Assembly (NCBI RefSeq): GCF_932276165.1
Contig: NC_063992.1
Coordinates: 4,350,001-4,414,000, forward strand
Source of the DNA: Plutella xylostella
Lineage: Eukaryota; Arthropoda; Insecta; Lepidoptera; Plutellidae
Direction of reading: 5' to 3'
DNA length: 64,000 bases
Every line of letters begins with the position of its first letter. The first letter of the stretch is position 1. A program made the position numbers and the translations under genes. The notes below the pieces were generated by a model that was given only the letters and a program-made list of their open reading frames with translations, did no database searches and had not been told where the DNA came from. Below, in pieces: positions 1 through 13,045 of this stretch.

Positions 1-3000
1 CCCGGCAATTTTAAGTGATTAATTGTTGAATTGATTTAAAATTGTTTGGGGGCAAAAATTTGCTGGCAAATCTACTATTTTGCCTTCAAACCTATTATTT
101 AGCAAATTCAAAACGGATTTAATTGGCGATCGTTTAAATGACACCCTTTAGTTTTTAACATCTAAATATATACCTGGGAAGCATTGCTTTATACTGTGTG
201 GTGACATATAATTCCAATTAATGTACACTGAAATCTAAGGTTTGATTATTTAATTCCGTTCTTATTCAAAATGTTTGTCACATCGCTAACACAAATTTTA
301 CATTCCAAACAGAAAAACAGATCTGTTTTACTGGTGGCGAGGCTTTTGTAAACTCGCAATTGAGATAGAGACGAAAATGACAAAACCAACTGCGTAAAGA
401 CTTAACCCTCATTGAGTGCGGCATTAGACACGCTTCATTGGTCTCTCAAGTGGCGATGGAACTGATTGGCCGGATTTACTTGAACAATACTTTCTGCCGC
501 CGCACTGGAGGGTTACAATACCACTCTTCAAGTCTACCAAAACGAAACCGTACCCGATTTTAAACAAGGTTTATTTTCCCGTAGGTTTTATGGGGGAAGT
601 TGTGTGAAAACAAAAGTAATGACTGCACACATACTTAGTAGGATTTCATGTTTCATTGATTGGCATTGTCAAGAATCGGCGCTAGGGTAGTGGAGGCCCT
701 CTCGAACGTTTATCAAATCGGTTTGGAAAAAACAAAATCAATTATTTGATAAGCTTGATTCTTTTGAGATCGAGATCATAAAGGGTCGGTCGCGTATCAA
801 TACTTAGGTATCTTTGTTTATTTTATCTTTCTTTTTGTGGTTGCGAAATCTATGTGGACCAAAAGATTGTATTTATTTTTTATTTGCTATTTTTAAAAGA
901 AAGTACTTATAATTATTTTTTGTACCGAGCCCTAATGAAAATTTTGCGGGATAATACAATTAAGAAATTTTATCTTTCAGAGTAAAGGTTTATTTTATTA
1001 TTGCCCAGATTTTAACTTGGCTTTAAAATTACGTTAACAAACCAGACCAGATTGTTATCCAGTGAAATTAATTTTACAAATAACGCTGCGAGATTTTTAA
1101 ATATTTAATTAAAATGTCTACGAGGTGTTTTAACTACATTCACTAATGAAATAAAATAAAAAAATTGTAGTACATTCTACATAGTCCAAGGACTTTAGGA
1201 TATCTGTAGGAGTCATGCCTCATGCCCTATAGTTGCTACTTTTACCCGATATCTCATCTAGATTAATTAATTATACATTTTAAGCAGCCATTGTTCCTAA
1301 TGTATAACAATAGTAAACAATATCACCTTTCATATTGGTTGATCATAATTAGATTGCTATAGAGGACAGCCGACTATACATACTTACATGCACCAAAGAT
1401 TCTCAAAGTTTACGAAGATATTACTATCTACCTTCTATCAGAATGAATAAACACAAATAGAAGGAGAATCATTTGAATAATTTTAATTTTACTGTACGGC
1501 GGTTTAATTGAAAAGGTAAAAATTTACATCTGCTAATAATAATTTTGATTTTCATACTACGAAATCTACCATATTGATACATATTATTCTAGACTTATGT
1601 TTATCTCTAAAATAACCAATATGTAGAAGATACAGAAAATTCTGCTAAAGACATGGCCCCCCTAAACATTTGACAACCGTGAGTGGTGGCCCGAGTGGCC
1701 TAATAGCTGCTCCGTTGCTACCATGTTTACCAAACGTAATTATTGGCTGCGTCCATTTTAGGCAATATGAGATTTAAAGCCCCCAAAATTAAGTGAATTA
1801 GAAACTGCAAAGGGCAAGGCAGGTACCAGGGGGACATAGCCCGTCAAGAGATTTGAGTATTGCTTTGTGGACTAATCATGTTAAATTGGATGCTTTGTCA
1901 TTTACGGTCGGTTGGGTGAAATTGGTAATTTATTGGTTGCTTCATAAGTGCGTCTTTGTGTAAGATATTATTTATAGGACAAGAAGATATTATATATTTT
2001 TATCAATCCTCACGACTCTATGTATCTCGCTGCAGTAAACGGGCAGTGAGAATGAAGATTCGTATGAATCTGAAAAGGCTTACTATTAGGAATACTTAAA
2101 AACTGAAATTTGGATTGAAAAATTTTACTGGCTTCTATGTATGATTGACCTAATAATTGTACCGGTGCGTAATATCTAACTCGTATGACATACCTAAATA
2201 ACATTTTACTATCATTGGACATAATATACTCGTATGTATTCATGCCGACAACAATACTTTATTTATACCTTGTTGTGATAATTGTCTTTTGTTATTCAAA
2301 ATAGTAATTAAAACTATTTACATATAGGTAGAAGTATGTATAACAAAATCTGATCGAGTAATAAAGTATGAATATAATTAGACCCTATTGAAAAGTTCCG
2401 TTTGAAATCAAAACACCAGGCGAACGTACCTCCAACCCTATTATTGCCAACTAGTTCTGTACTAGCGGAAATAATTACGACGAGGATAATTGGGATCTAA
2501 AAAGGTCCTTGTTTAAAATGGACCCAAGATCTGTCCAGGACACCATTGTGGTCACCCCTGAATGTAGAAGAAGGATAATTAAGAAAAGGAGAAGTGAAAT
2601 ATCTGTAGGTAAGTGCAACTCTTTATAACTATAGAACTGTTTTTAGTAGTTTATGAAATATGACTTACACGAATGAGCAAAATACGGGACTATTTATGTG
2701 TGCAATCTATATCCTCATTTATTTATCTACTAAATGTTTCGAGGTTCCTAGGAACTTCTTCATTAGCTATTGTGCTAAAGTAACCCTAACTGACCGAAAG
2801 GAAATCTAAAATTGCAGATAATAGACGCTAGCTGATTTGCCATTGTCCAGGACACACAATAGCCGACCAGTTATGCTGTGTATTGGTGTATTTTGTTCGT
2901 TTTATACCTAAATTTCATTAAAACCCTGTAGTTGTGTGTTTGTGATAATGGGCGCTAACAAGATTACAGCTACTTGTCATATTAAGAAAAAGGATTATAA

Positions 3001-3295
3001 ATAATGTTTATAAAGAAAAAACAGATAGACCGATTTCAAACCTAAGAATTATAATGTTAATTTAGAATTCCCACGGGCAATCGGCGGTCAGTTCTAGCAA
3101 ATGTCAGTGAGCGTGAAATTTAATCGTCAGTGTACATTTGTATAATCTCCCGTTCTGCCTACGCCGTAGCCCGTAGCAGATTTGTAACAATTACTAGATT
3201 CGTAGCGATTCGTACACCGTAGCACGGTATTCGTAGCAAAACTAGAGGGCTTCCGATCCGCATCCAATGGGGACTACCGTTTTTTTGCTCACCAG
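1..3295. other. Gene-free AT-rich DNA
   Basis: No open frame here shows a recognisable domain, splice-consistent exon or codon bias. The only structure I can point to is a short inverted repeat at 402-516. The stretch 3140-3240 reiterates short pieces of the type CGTAGC. Confidence 0.6.
402..516. repeat. Small MITE-like inverted repeat
   Basis: The left end TTAACCCTCATTGAGTGCGG is mirrored at the right end by CCGCACTGGAGGGTTA, giving an imperfect terminal inverted repeat around about 70 bp of unrelated sequence. No target duplication is convincing. It may be a decayed MITE. Confidence 0.4.
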
Positions 3296-3839
3296 TTGGC
3301 GCCACTGTCGACTGAGGTAAAGAGGTACCATAGCTGTCAAATTTATCAAAGGCGACTTTATCAAATTGGCGCCAAATAAAGTTTTTGAATCTTGAATCTT
3401 ATAAGCTTATTAATTATAAAATAACTATCATCATATCGAGTTACTATGCCGCAATGTTGTTCAGATCCGTTATATTGGGAAAGAAAAGGAGGACATATGT
3501 TACCAAGTGATAAAACTGTTCTAAAACAGTGGCTTGTGAAATAATTATTATCCGATAATCTCGTGTTTGTGAAAATCATTATAACAAATTTCAGAAAGAA
3601 CATAATGTAAATAAGGATTAGGCATTTAATAAATACACTAAAAATAAAAGAATTACACACTGATTTAACTTTTATTTATCCTCTCCGTTTAAACACACTG
3701 CTATACAAAAAATATAACACATTAGTAATCCACACAATGAATGCTGGTTGAGTTGTTAGTTGAAACTTAATAATGGTAGTATAGTATACTAAGTATTCTA
3801 TTATTTGTGGGGGTGTCAGTACCTGCACCTGGCTCACTC

Positions 3840-3996
3840 GAATGGAGCCTTTGTCCATGTCCGCCTTAAGGTCTAAACTCCACTCCTAAGCTTGGACCAT
3901 TTCCTACCACACTGGTCCTCTGCAGGTTGGTGGGTTCGAAAATCTAGATATGCAGGTTTTATCACGATGTTTTCATTCACCGTAAGAGCGATGGTA
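3840..3996 (-). repeat. SINE fragment (same family as 13046-13401)
   Basis: The segment around 3940-3996 (CTAGATATGCAGGTTTTATC followed by CACCGTAAGAGCGATGGTA) matches the body of the complete SINE at 13210-13275, in the same orientation. It is cut off exactly where the MITE at 3997 begins. Confidence 0.5.
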
Positions 3997-4215
3997 TGTA
4001 CGGTGGCCTGCGCCTAAAAGTATACAGGCGGCGATTTTAAAATAGCGATCTCAAGCTCACATGCTGCTCAAGCACATCCACATAAACACCACTGCTACAC
4101 ACATCACACACAACACATCCCCGGATTTATAACAGATGTAGCTGGTCCCTTCATCATCAGGGATCGCTATTTTAAAAACTCCGCCTGTATACTTTTAGGC
4201 GCAGGCCACCGTACA
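3997..4215. mobile_element. MITE with ~50-bp terminal inverted repeats
   Basis: The left arm starts TGTACGGTGGCCTGCGCC and runs about 54 bp. The right arm (4162-4215) is its near-exact reverse complement, ending GGCGCAGGCCACCGTACA. About 110 bp lie between. No coding capacity is present, so this is a non-autonomous DNA transposon; superfamily not assigned. Confidence 0.75.
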
Positions 4216-4725
4216 CTGTACATAAATTCCAAAGTAGTTACTCATTGGTGACAATATCTAGATCTGGAGTTTCATTTTTAGTGTTTACACTGCTATACAA
4301 AGTTTCTTAAGGCCACTCAACAGTATACACTGAATCATTTTGTTGTATGATGCTGTCCTCTACGTTAACAACCAAGTTACTGTTACGGTCATAGTCTTGG
4401 TGTCTGTAAAAAGCAAAAACATAGCTGTTACCTAAGCAAACAAGCATACATTTCGTAAAAAATAAGTTTGTAAACAGTAAACAAACTAACCTCTGAATTA
4501 GCTGCTCTTTGAGACCGCTTATTTATGCGCCTCTTTTCCTTAATTCAGCTTTCAAAGCGTGCACATTCATCGATAAATAATCCATATTTGCGATAATTTC
4601 GCGAAAAGAGATCACTTTTCAACAGGGAAATGAACGAAAATATAATTTATCACGAAGCCCGCCAAACAAATTATATGAAAAGTAAAATGTCACTTAACCT
4701 CAGTCGACACCAGCGCCCCTAGCGG

Positions 4726-7700
4726 CAAATTCACACGCGTTACTCCCCATTATTGTGAATCTCGTTGGAGATCGGGTGTTAATGAAATGGATCACGTTAT
4801 TATGATTTGGATCCCTCGTATTCGTTTTATCTCGTTGATTTTCTATGAAAGTATAGTTCTGCTATTGCACTGATGGTTCAATAAATGTATCAAAGTTTTG
4901 CATGGGAATACAGCATACCCATCATAACGGTTCAGCAAATGCCCGAAGATGAATGCAATCGACACAAAAAAAACCATATCCGTTTGCATTGATTATCAAA
5001 AAGAACCCTCAGCATACTGTAAATACTCGTACAGCCAATTTAAATAGTTAATTCACATGTGCATCACATGTGTTTAGATATCCAAGGACAAAACTTTCAT
5101 AAAAAATATATTTAATAGCTAATTATTATTTTGCATTATGTTTTTATGCAACAAAGAATCAAACATACTCTGTAAACACAACAAACCAATAAACACACAA
5201 CGTTTGATGACAGCACAAAAGTTTTCCTGAACTTTGACAGCGGCTTTCGGCAGCGGAAGTGTGGGGGACAGCACCGGACAGTTTCCGGTCACATTTTGGA
5301 GGGAAAATTATCAGAAACGTATATTGTATACGACAGCAGTAAAAACAATATGGCAAACTAGCGGTTAACTGAATTACGGCGCCCTAAATCATGGTAGTGG
5401 AAATTTGTGTCCACAATTATTTTCCCATTTCCGATTTATCGACGTAAGCTTGATAGGATTGCGCACAGTTTTACTTGGAGCCGTACTCATATTAATTTAA
5501 TTTACAATTCTATACATGATGTGTATTTACACTGTGTACCTAATGTAAATACAATTTATTACTGCACTATGTAGTTTTGATGTAATTTGATCATTGAATG
5601 GCAAGGATATTAAATTCCACGTATGAGTAGGTATTAGCTATCATGCTTTATAAAAACAGCAAAACCGTAAACTACCAGACAGCATCCTCAAGATGTTTAA
5701 TGTCCTTTTATCATGGAATCCCAAACACAGAGCATAATCCACACTTGTCGGTGTCGCGCAATAAACCACCCCCGCCCGCGCTGGAACAAAGAAAACATGT
5801 AATAAACTGAAACGATTTTCCTTAAGCGCCGACTACGACCATATGAAGCAAACGACGCCATTCACCAAACCTTTAAGGTCTAAACGAATAATGTGCGTCA
5901 TACGTCTCCCGCTACAACTTAATACACTGGCCGGATCAAAGCAGGCTCATACGGGAAACGCTGCGAGCATAGAATAAACCAATTATGAGTGAAATATTAG
6001 GGATCAGGCGGTCTTTGATCGGACCGCGCCAACTGCTTGTGTTTCTTTTCCATTGGCGAGAAAGAGAAGCCAACGAGGGCCGAAATATGAGCGAGGCTCT
6101 TAATAAATTACAGAAATTGGTGGCCAAGAGACTAATGTGGGGGGAAGCGGGATCAGGCCGCTCGTAACGTCGGCTAACTACGCGTGGACGGTAATCACTT
6201 TCGGACAGGACATTTACTTCCGTCGTTTCTTTTGATCCGTGCTTTAATATCTCTGTTGCGCTAAGGGGATTTGCGCGTATCCCATTCACATTTTTAAAGC
6301 GGTCAACCCAAATTGTGTACGAGAATAATGATTATTCATTCTATCAAACAAAAAGCTGCCCGTTTTCAATTACAGCAAGCGCTGGGGACGTTATGGATAT
6401 TTTACGAAATGGGAAAATAATCTAATTTCTAGTGAATAATGAGAGCACCCTCGAATACATCGATGGATGATGGTAACAGGAGAGGAGGACGGGACAAAGG
6501 GTATTTAACTCGCACTTAGTGCTTTTTGCTGGCCGCCCCCCGCCCCCCGCCGCGCCGCCCCCGCGCCCCCTCCCGCTGGACGATTATATTCTCGTTATCG
6601 CCCTACAACGTATGCAGAATAAAACATGTATTATCTTCATTGCCAGTATCCATTTACCCCGTTTCGTTCGCCTAATCCTTTGATTTATACCGTCCCGCTG
6701 AAATATCGCGGCCGGTCGCCATTTATTTAAATTATTCCCGCAGTCAATTAACGAGATAGCTTTCGGTCCGATACTGCGATCGCCATTACTGAATTGTTAA
6801 AAAAGTCTCGTCCAAAAATAACGTTTCGATTCGATGGTTTAGCAGCAAGCGAAATATTGTGAAGTGTAATTTTTCACGCGAGAAACTTCTGTGCAGTATT
6901 TTTCAATACTCGACTGGTTTGTATTCAGTTTGCGCGTTTTGTTGAACGCGGTCGTAAGAAACTTGTTTCATGTATGAAATTCGACCCTCAAAATTTATGT
7001 TTCCACTTTTGAAAGCCAGCAATCTCATTAGTTAAGTCAAACATGCCTTTAAAAAGTCCGACCCTCGTATAATTTGGTCGCGAACTTGCCTCTATATTTG
7101 CTCGGGCCACATTCTATTGATACAAATAATTCACAGCGAGGGAAAGTAATATTTCACTCGTGGTTTCGCCCGGGTCGAGAAAAAGTTCGTTAACAAAGTT
7201 TTTCGCTTTTCGTTTAAAAGCTACGTGGATTAATTTGGGTGTCGGGCGTAATACTTATTTACAATAATCCGAGTTGTGGAAATCCTGAGCAGGTATTGTG
7301 GGAATAAATTTCTTTTCCCGTCGAAGGCGACTAGTGATGTGCTTTTTATATTTTTGTTTTAATTATTATAGCATATTTTGTGGCAATCTTTTTTTTTATA
7401 CTCAACAGTTTAGCTTCCTTTTTTCTTTGATATTACTAACTATAAAAATAGATTTATATTTATTTATTTGTTTATAAATTAAAATAATCAATGAAATAAA
7501 TATCTAAGTATAAAAAAATTTAGTATCGCTACAACAATGTGGAACGTGTTTAAAAAATGACTGTCCCAAAACACATCCCTTTTATAATCCCAAAGGTTTT
7601 TCCTTCTAATGATGCAGCCGTTTATTTTATCTCTTTCCACAGTTAGGTATAACTTTTCTAATTAAACTAAGTTATTGCTTTGTAGCCAAAAAAAGTATAG

Positions 7701-8663
7701 GGTAGGACGACATTTTCGCAAATCGTTAATCGTTGTGTAGAGTAAAGTAAAAAAACATTGAGGCTTTATTTTGTACATAGTTCTATACTCAAAGAGAGTT
7801 TGTTTGAAAAAAAGTACTTACATAGACGAACAACTCAGTTTCAGTCTTTTGTCTTTCTTCAGTCATTTTCAGTTTTCAATTCATCCGAAAGTATATTTTT
7901 TATACACAATATAATATATGCTACCAATATTTCGTTCATTGTTTAGTCATCGTTGCAGTTATCGACGCCGCAAAAGTTAAATCCTCATCCATGAACGTGT
8001 TAATTGAGATTTCTTCAGAACCGTTCACAGCACCTTTACCTTTAATTTCTCAATACCTACTACATTAGCATTTTAACCCTTCAAACGGCATTGCATGCAT
8101 ACTTTTTAAGCAAATGTCGTTGAAATTGCGGTCGAATATCACCTTACCAGCGCAGGGGGGGCGATTAAATTTGCATACCCCGATCCTAGACATTCATGAT
8201 TAACATTTTTATTAAACGAGGATTAACTGTAATCCTTTTTTATTCGACAATTAGAGACGTTATCGCAACGATGAATACGCTCGTAAAGAGTTAAACGCCA
8301 CTGATAGGTAGTAATTAAACAAATTGCGAACACGAAATACGGTGTGGATGAAAGCCGGGGCGATTCTAAGGTACAGTTAAGATCGGATCTGTTGGCCGTC
8401 GTATCAGCATTGGTTAAATGAACTCTGAAGAATAGGTACCCGTGTGGGTTTAGATAGACATAATATAGTTTATGTGGACGAAAACACAGACAGAGACTTA
8501 TTTTACCGATTTATATGCCTAACCTTATGACAGTACCGCTATGAACTAAGTACCCCGTTTTCAGCGTAGGTAGGTATAGGTTAAACCCAGTTGTAAGTTA
8601 AGTTCCAATCTGATTTATAATACTGGAACGAAACTAACACTGCACTGACTGGAAAAGTGGGTT
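4726..8663. other. No supported gene; partly GC-richer block
   Basis: I find no exon or domain. The stretch 5750-7300 is less AT-rich and has fewer obvious repeats than its surroundings, as a conserved non-coding region might, and it includes the C-rich tract at 6531-6577. The longest frame (minus strand, 5936-6289) has no recognisable features. Confidence 0.5.
6531..6577. repeat. C-rich low-complexity tract
   Basis: About 47 bp are almost entirely C and G, in runs of five to seven C, inside otherwise AT-rich DNA. It could be an island of regulatory DNA or simple-sequence drift. The complementary strand has several G-runs that could form a quadruplex. Confidence 0.6.
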
Positions 8664-8725
8664 CAGCAACGCACCTCTGCCTTTCTCACAAGGGAGTACA
8701 GTGGGACAAGGGGCGAGGTGTATGT
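8664..8725 (+). repeat. SINE fragment
   Basis: GCACCTCTGCC and AAGGGAGTACAGTG followed by ACAAGGGGCGAGG match the 3' body of the SINE at 12772-13028, in opposite orientation. The tRNA head is missing. Confidence 0.5.
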
Positions 8726-10198
8726 TGAAATTCATTTTCTGTACTTACAATTATCGTCTATTCAATTACAGTTAAAATACACTTTATTCGCATCAAAACA
8801 AGAAAAAAAAACTTAACAGTACTTACAAAAAGGAGTCCTTGTTCCTTATACCAATCTCTACCAGTTAATTTTTGGATGGAAGAGCGAGTTTAACAAAAAA
8901 ATAATAATAGATTTATATACTTCAGTCTATCTTTGAACTAATGTTCGATCTTTACTATCGTGTGGATTTTTATATATCGGTTTATTGGAATCACAATTGA
9001 ATTTCATTGGTTGCGAACTTGAGAAGTTTCAAAGGAATTTCTATATTGGAAAGTGGTTGTCTCGCGATCACCTTATGTTATCTAGGTAGATAACATAGGT
9101 ACATAAGCCGTATAGGTATTTGTATATTTTGTCAAAATTCTTTTCTTTTTGCTTTTTGTCTGTGTCAGTCAGTATCTTTTTCTTGAAAAAGTCTTTTGTT
9201 ACGTAAATATTTTTTTTTGTTTATAAATATACGAGTAAGTACCACGTACTTACTTAAATAAATATAATCTTTATATTTTTCATAACAATAAACCGCACAC
9301 GTAAGTAGACTTACCCAAATAAATCCTAAGATAAACGATGCCTATTAACTCGTTCTTACAGCAATTAATTATTATAATACCAACCTTCTGTAATTAGAAA
9401 CATTCGCCAAATCTCAGGGAGTTTGTCAAATGAATTATGTTTGTTCTTTGCGCAAGTTAAAGAGTCATCATCTCACTAATTATAGCAGTTATTAAATTTT
9501 AGCAACTTTTTATTGTCTTCGAAACAAATTAAGTGTAAAGATTAAGCTTAATTGATGGTGAAGCATAAAAATTATGTTGAACTACTTGAAAAAACATTTT
9601 TATGTTAGATTTAACTTTTGGTTAAATAAATTAAAAAAAAACATCCTGTGTATTACATAACATGGCTAAAATTATTCACCAACACAAAAATATTGCAAGA
9701 AAGAAACTCCTACTTCTTTCACCCGTAATTCTATGCCATTTTAATCCTCGTGACCAAAGATAATAATCCTAAGGCCACGCCCAACTCTTTCAGGATAAAC
9801 AATAAGTTTTACACTTCTGAATAGAGGCGAAAATTGGAAAAAACTCAAAGCATTTTCGTCGACATTTGCAAAAAAAAATGTTTTGTATTGTCGGTACAAT
9901 GCATGGTAGAGGAAATGAGTCTGGCTGCCAGGTAAAACACGGACAGTAAGACAGCTCTGGGTCTAGCTTCTAATAGTTTTTTTTTATTATCATTGTTAGA
10001 AAACTTACTATAGAACTTCCACTATGCTATTGTATTTTTGACGTTTCCTTATGTCTGGTAAGTATATAAAGTTGGTTTTCCGTTGCAGTCATCAAATGTC
10101 AAAAAACCAATAATATAATGGACAGAGTATAAACCGTCACAAACGCTTCGAAAATAAAGTTGTTACATACTATTTCAATATCTACACATCTTAACAAT
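8726..10198. other. No gene seen
   Basis: AT-rich sequence with short homopolymer runs; no exon-like frame, RNA gene or clear transposon end was recognised. Confidence 0.5.
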
Positions 10199-10567
10199 AG
10201 GTTCTATTTATCTTATACCAAAGTGTCTAAACACCTACTTCATCACAAAATCAGCTCAGTTGGGTAAAATAACCTGACTTCTACTAATCCTAATCCTAAT
10301 CCTAACTAATATTATAATATGCGAAAGTACCTAACTGTGTCTGTCTGTCTGTTACTCTTTCACGCTAAAACTACTGAACGGATTTGAATGAAATTTGGTA
10401 TACTTACCTACATATGGATCCCGGAATTCCTACGGGACAACTTTTTAAGGCGAAGTGAAGCTCGCGGGAACAGCAAGTAGGTTATATTTATCTTATACCA
10501 AAACTGTCTAAAACACCTACTCGATCACAAAATCAGCTCAGTTGGGTAAAATAACCTTCTACTAATT
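10199..10567 (-). repeat. Interspersed repeat flanked by ~90-bp direct repeats
   Basis: The middle part (about 10290-10478) is an antisense copy of the repeat seen at 14098-15780, 19727-19970, 30994-32450 and 35268-35436. It ends with the usual GCTCGCGGGAACAGC and has a tail of three TAATCC-type units. It is bracketed by two direct copies (10199-10289 and 10479-10567) of an about 90-bp sequence containing CACAAAATCAGCTCAGTTGG, differing at a handful of positions. That is far longer than a normal target duplication. Confidence 0.7.
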
Positions 10568-12075
10568 AACTTATAAAACTCCACTCTTTACTAGTACAAA
10601 GACGTCCCACTGTGGCTGTCTTTGGGCGAGGCTTGCTGATGCTCAATTTAGCTCGCATGCGGGCGACGTCAGGCGCACAGTCAAGCACTAAGTAGCTGCT
10701 AGATGCGACCGAGTGTGCCCCCGGCCACCTATTGATTACCTACCCCCGTGTGGTCTCACTACCCACATCTATAGGTAGTTAGGTAGAACCTAAAGGCACT
10801 TGTTCAACTTTAATGATGCTACTGATGATGATTAACAGAGTAGAAAGTGGATCTCCTAACTCAATATACAATCACTCCAAACTAAAAAGATTAATAAATA
10901 ATTCAATATCAATAACCGAAGTTTTAATCATATTTCAAGTTGGGCTCTCAACTCGAACATGCCACTCAAATGTACGTCTACAGTCTAGAGTGTCTAGACT
11001 GTAGACACCGCGTTATTGTAACGCGATGATCGTTAGCTAATCTAATCTGTGAATACCTAAACAAGTCTGTGAAGCACTGCGGCGCTCGTAGAGCTGAAAT
11101 TTCATGTTCCGCCAGCGCCCTTTGAGCCCGCACATTACTCGCCGTCTATTACCATAACACAACCACCTAAGCTTTTAATTAATTACTGACCAGGAGACCA
11201 GGAACCGAAAGAAAATTCTATCACGCGCCACCTCCCTCACAAAGCAATTTAATTTTTACCTATTAGCATACTACATGCTCGTCTAATAAAAAATTCCCGC
11301 GCTGAAAGCAAACATGGCCGCCCAAATATAGCTACAGCTTCATTCAGACAACGCTTTAGTTTTTATAACTTGCACTATTGTTTTAACGAGTGTTTACAGA
11401 AAAATGTTTCGTTCAACGACGGTAACTGTGAAAACAAAATAATTCGTTTTCTCCGCTCAGTGGATACGATGAAAAACTCATAAATGTTAACGCAATATAA
11501 ATAAAATTTATATGGTTCGGTTAAAGCAAACAATCTCCGGGAAAAACTAATTTATGCGGCGCATTGGCGGAAGGCGCTCTCGGAAATCTCTCTTTTATGT
11601 TTTGGCAAAGAGTTTTAATATAAAAATTACTTTTCACATGATCATGTTATCCTTATACGGGGTGGTCGCGACGTGGGGCGCTGCGCTCTCGGGCGGGATT
11701 ATGTCGTGCGTGACGGTTGCCGATCACTCTGTATAAAGGTGTGATACAAAGGGAGAATTCACCTGACGCTTTGGGGTTCGTCTGGCTGCGCCGTCGATAG
11801 TTGAATTATCATTATCAGTATTCAATGCAAATACAGAGCAGGAACTATGTCTTCTTGCAATACACGTTCTGGTTTCTGTTCTATATGTCTGCTTGAAACA
11901 GGTATAAGTAATTTGTATATTTAATATTTTAATTATTTAATATTTTAATAATTATTAATATTTATTGAAATCAGTATGAAATAATTATTTAGATTTAAGT
12001 ACCTACAGATAAAATGTAGACAGTAGTGTTAATTATGTTTATAAATTTTGTTTCGTATGAATTCATGCATGACAT
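10568..12075. other. No gene seen
   Basis: No exon-like frame was recognised. A short perfect inverted repeat lies at about 10981-11006 (CAGTCTAGAGTGTCTAGACTG). Otherwise this is ordinary intergenic DNA. Confidence 0.5.
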
Positions 12076-12224
12076 TTAGCCCCTGTTTCACAATGTCTGG
12101 TTAGTCGCTACCTGTCGGATAAAATACATGCTGTCACTGTCTAAAAAATAATAACAGAGAGTGACAGCATGTATTTTATCCGTCAGGTAGCCACTAACCA
12201 GACATTGTGAAACAGACCCTTAGC
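12076..12224. mobile_element. MITE, ~60-bp TIR, TTAGC duplication
   Basis: The left arm CCTGTTTCACAATGTCTGGT continues through GGATAAAATACATGCTGTCA and is mirrored by the right arm, separated by only about 20 bp. The flanks TTAGC at 12076-12080 and 12220-12224 are a plausible target duplication. A diverged relative is at 47195-47345. Confidence 0.75.
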
Positions 12225-12771
12225 ATCATGATTTAACATTAGCGAGTGAAGCCAAACAAAATATGGGAAATATATCCATCGGTACTCAAACATCTCTCCT
12301 TACACCGCCACCCTAAATGACCCCGATCTTTTAACGTGAAATCTTTTTTATTTATCGTCTTGCGCATATGTAGAGCTTAATTCCGCTGAGCCCCTCATAT
12401 TCTTTTGATTATTGCATTACGCCGGAACGAGGGCAGGAGAAAAGCGTGTATTCGACATTTTGTGACGTCACAACGTATCTATAATGTATTTATTTCCAGT
12501 GGGTACGTAATGAATGACGTTGGTGTCGTCAGCGGTAGCGAGTTTTTGCTCGTTTAAAAAAGCAAGATAGCGGTGCCCTTTTTGCGGGTTTAAGCAGTCG
12601 TGAACAAATAAATTACAGAGAGTTTTATGACGCGTGACGATTTGTGTTGATGTGTGACTCGTCTATTAGATGATGTAAATATATTTATGATAAACAATCT
12701 GTACACAATATAATATTGTGTATACCCACGTGGTGTCAATCTGTAAATTTTTCGTCAAACTTAAAAGAGTA

Positions 12772-13028
12772 AAAAAAAAAAACGCACTCACGCCTTGTAC
12801 TAATGTACTCCCTTGCGGGGTAGGCAGAGGTGCATTTCTGCATCCACTTTTCGCCAGAGTGTTATGTTAGTCCCAATGTAATAGGGGGCGGGCCTATTGC
12901 CATTTTACGGGCACATCCAAGACCCGAGAACAAATATCTGTGTTTAAACAAATATCTGTCCCAGCCGGGAATCGAACCCGGGACCATCGGCCCAGTAGTC
13001 AGGGTCACTAACCACTACGCCATTCGGT
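12772..13028 (-). mobile_element. tRNA-derived SINE (copy A), complete with TSD
   Basis: Read on the minus strand, the head (about 13028-12955) has an A-box-like TGGCGTAGTGG and a B-box GGTTCGATTCC, as in tRNA-headed SINEs transcribed by RNA polymerase III. The body follows, then a homopolymer at 12771-12782 (A on the plus strand). It is flanked by an exact 11-bp target duplication, TTAAAAGAGTA, at 12761-12771 and 13029-13039. The acceptor stem does not pair as in a real tRNA gene, so it is a SINE head and not a functional tRNA. Confidence 0.85.
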
Positions 13029-13045
13029 TTAAAAGAGTACTACAT

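Larger units (their letters stand above)
3296..4725. repeat. Possible decayed element with inverted ends
   Basis: The motif GTCGACTGAGGTAAAG near 3309 recurs inverted near 4694-4710 (CTTAACCTCAGTCGACACC), each beside a GGCGC-type block. The two could be ends of one old transposon, now interrupted by a SINE fragment and the MITE at 3997. They could also be independent fragments of one repeat family. Confidence 0.3.

Noticed and set aside
1690..1735. Possible tRNA/snRNA-like start (GGCCCGAGTGGCCTAATAGC)
   Set aside because: Has an A-box-like string but no B-box or T-arm follows.
5936..6289. 117-codon minus-strand frame
   Set aside because: No domain, signal peptide or biased codon use; overlaps another frame on the plus strand. 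Treated as chance.
12955..13028. tRNA gene
   Set aside because: A- and B-boxes and a T-arm are present, but the acceptor stem does not pair and the sequence continues into a SINE body with a target duplication.
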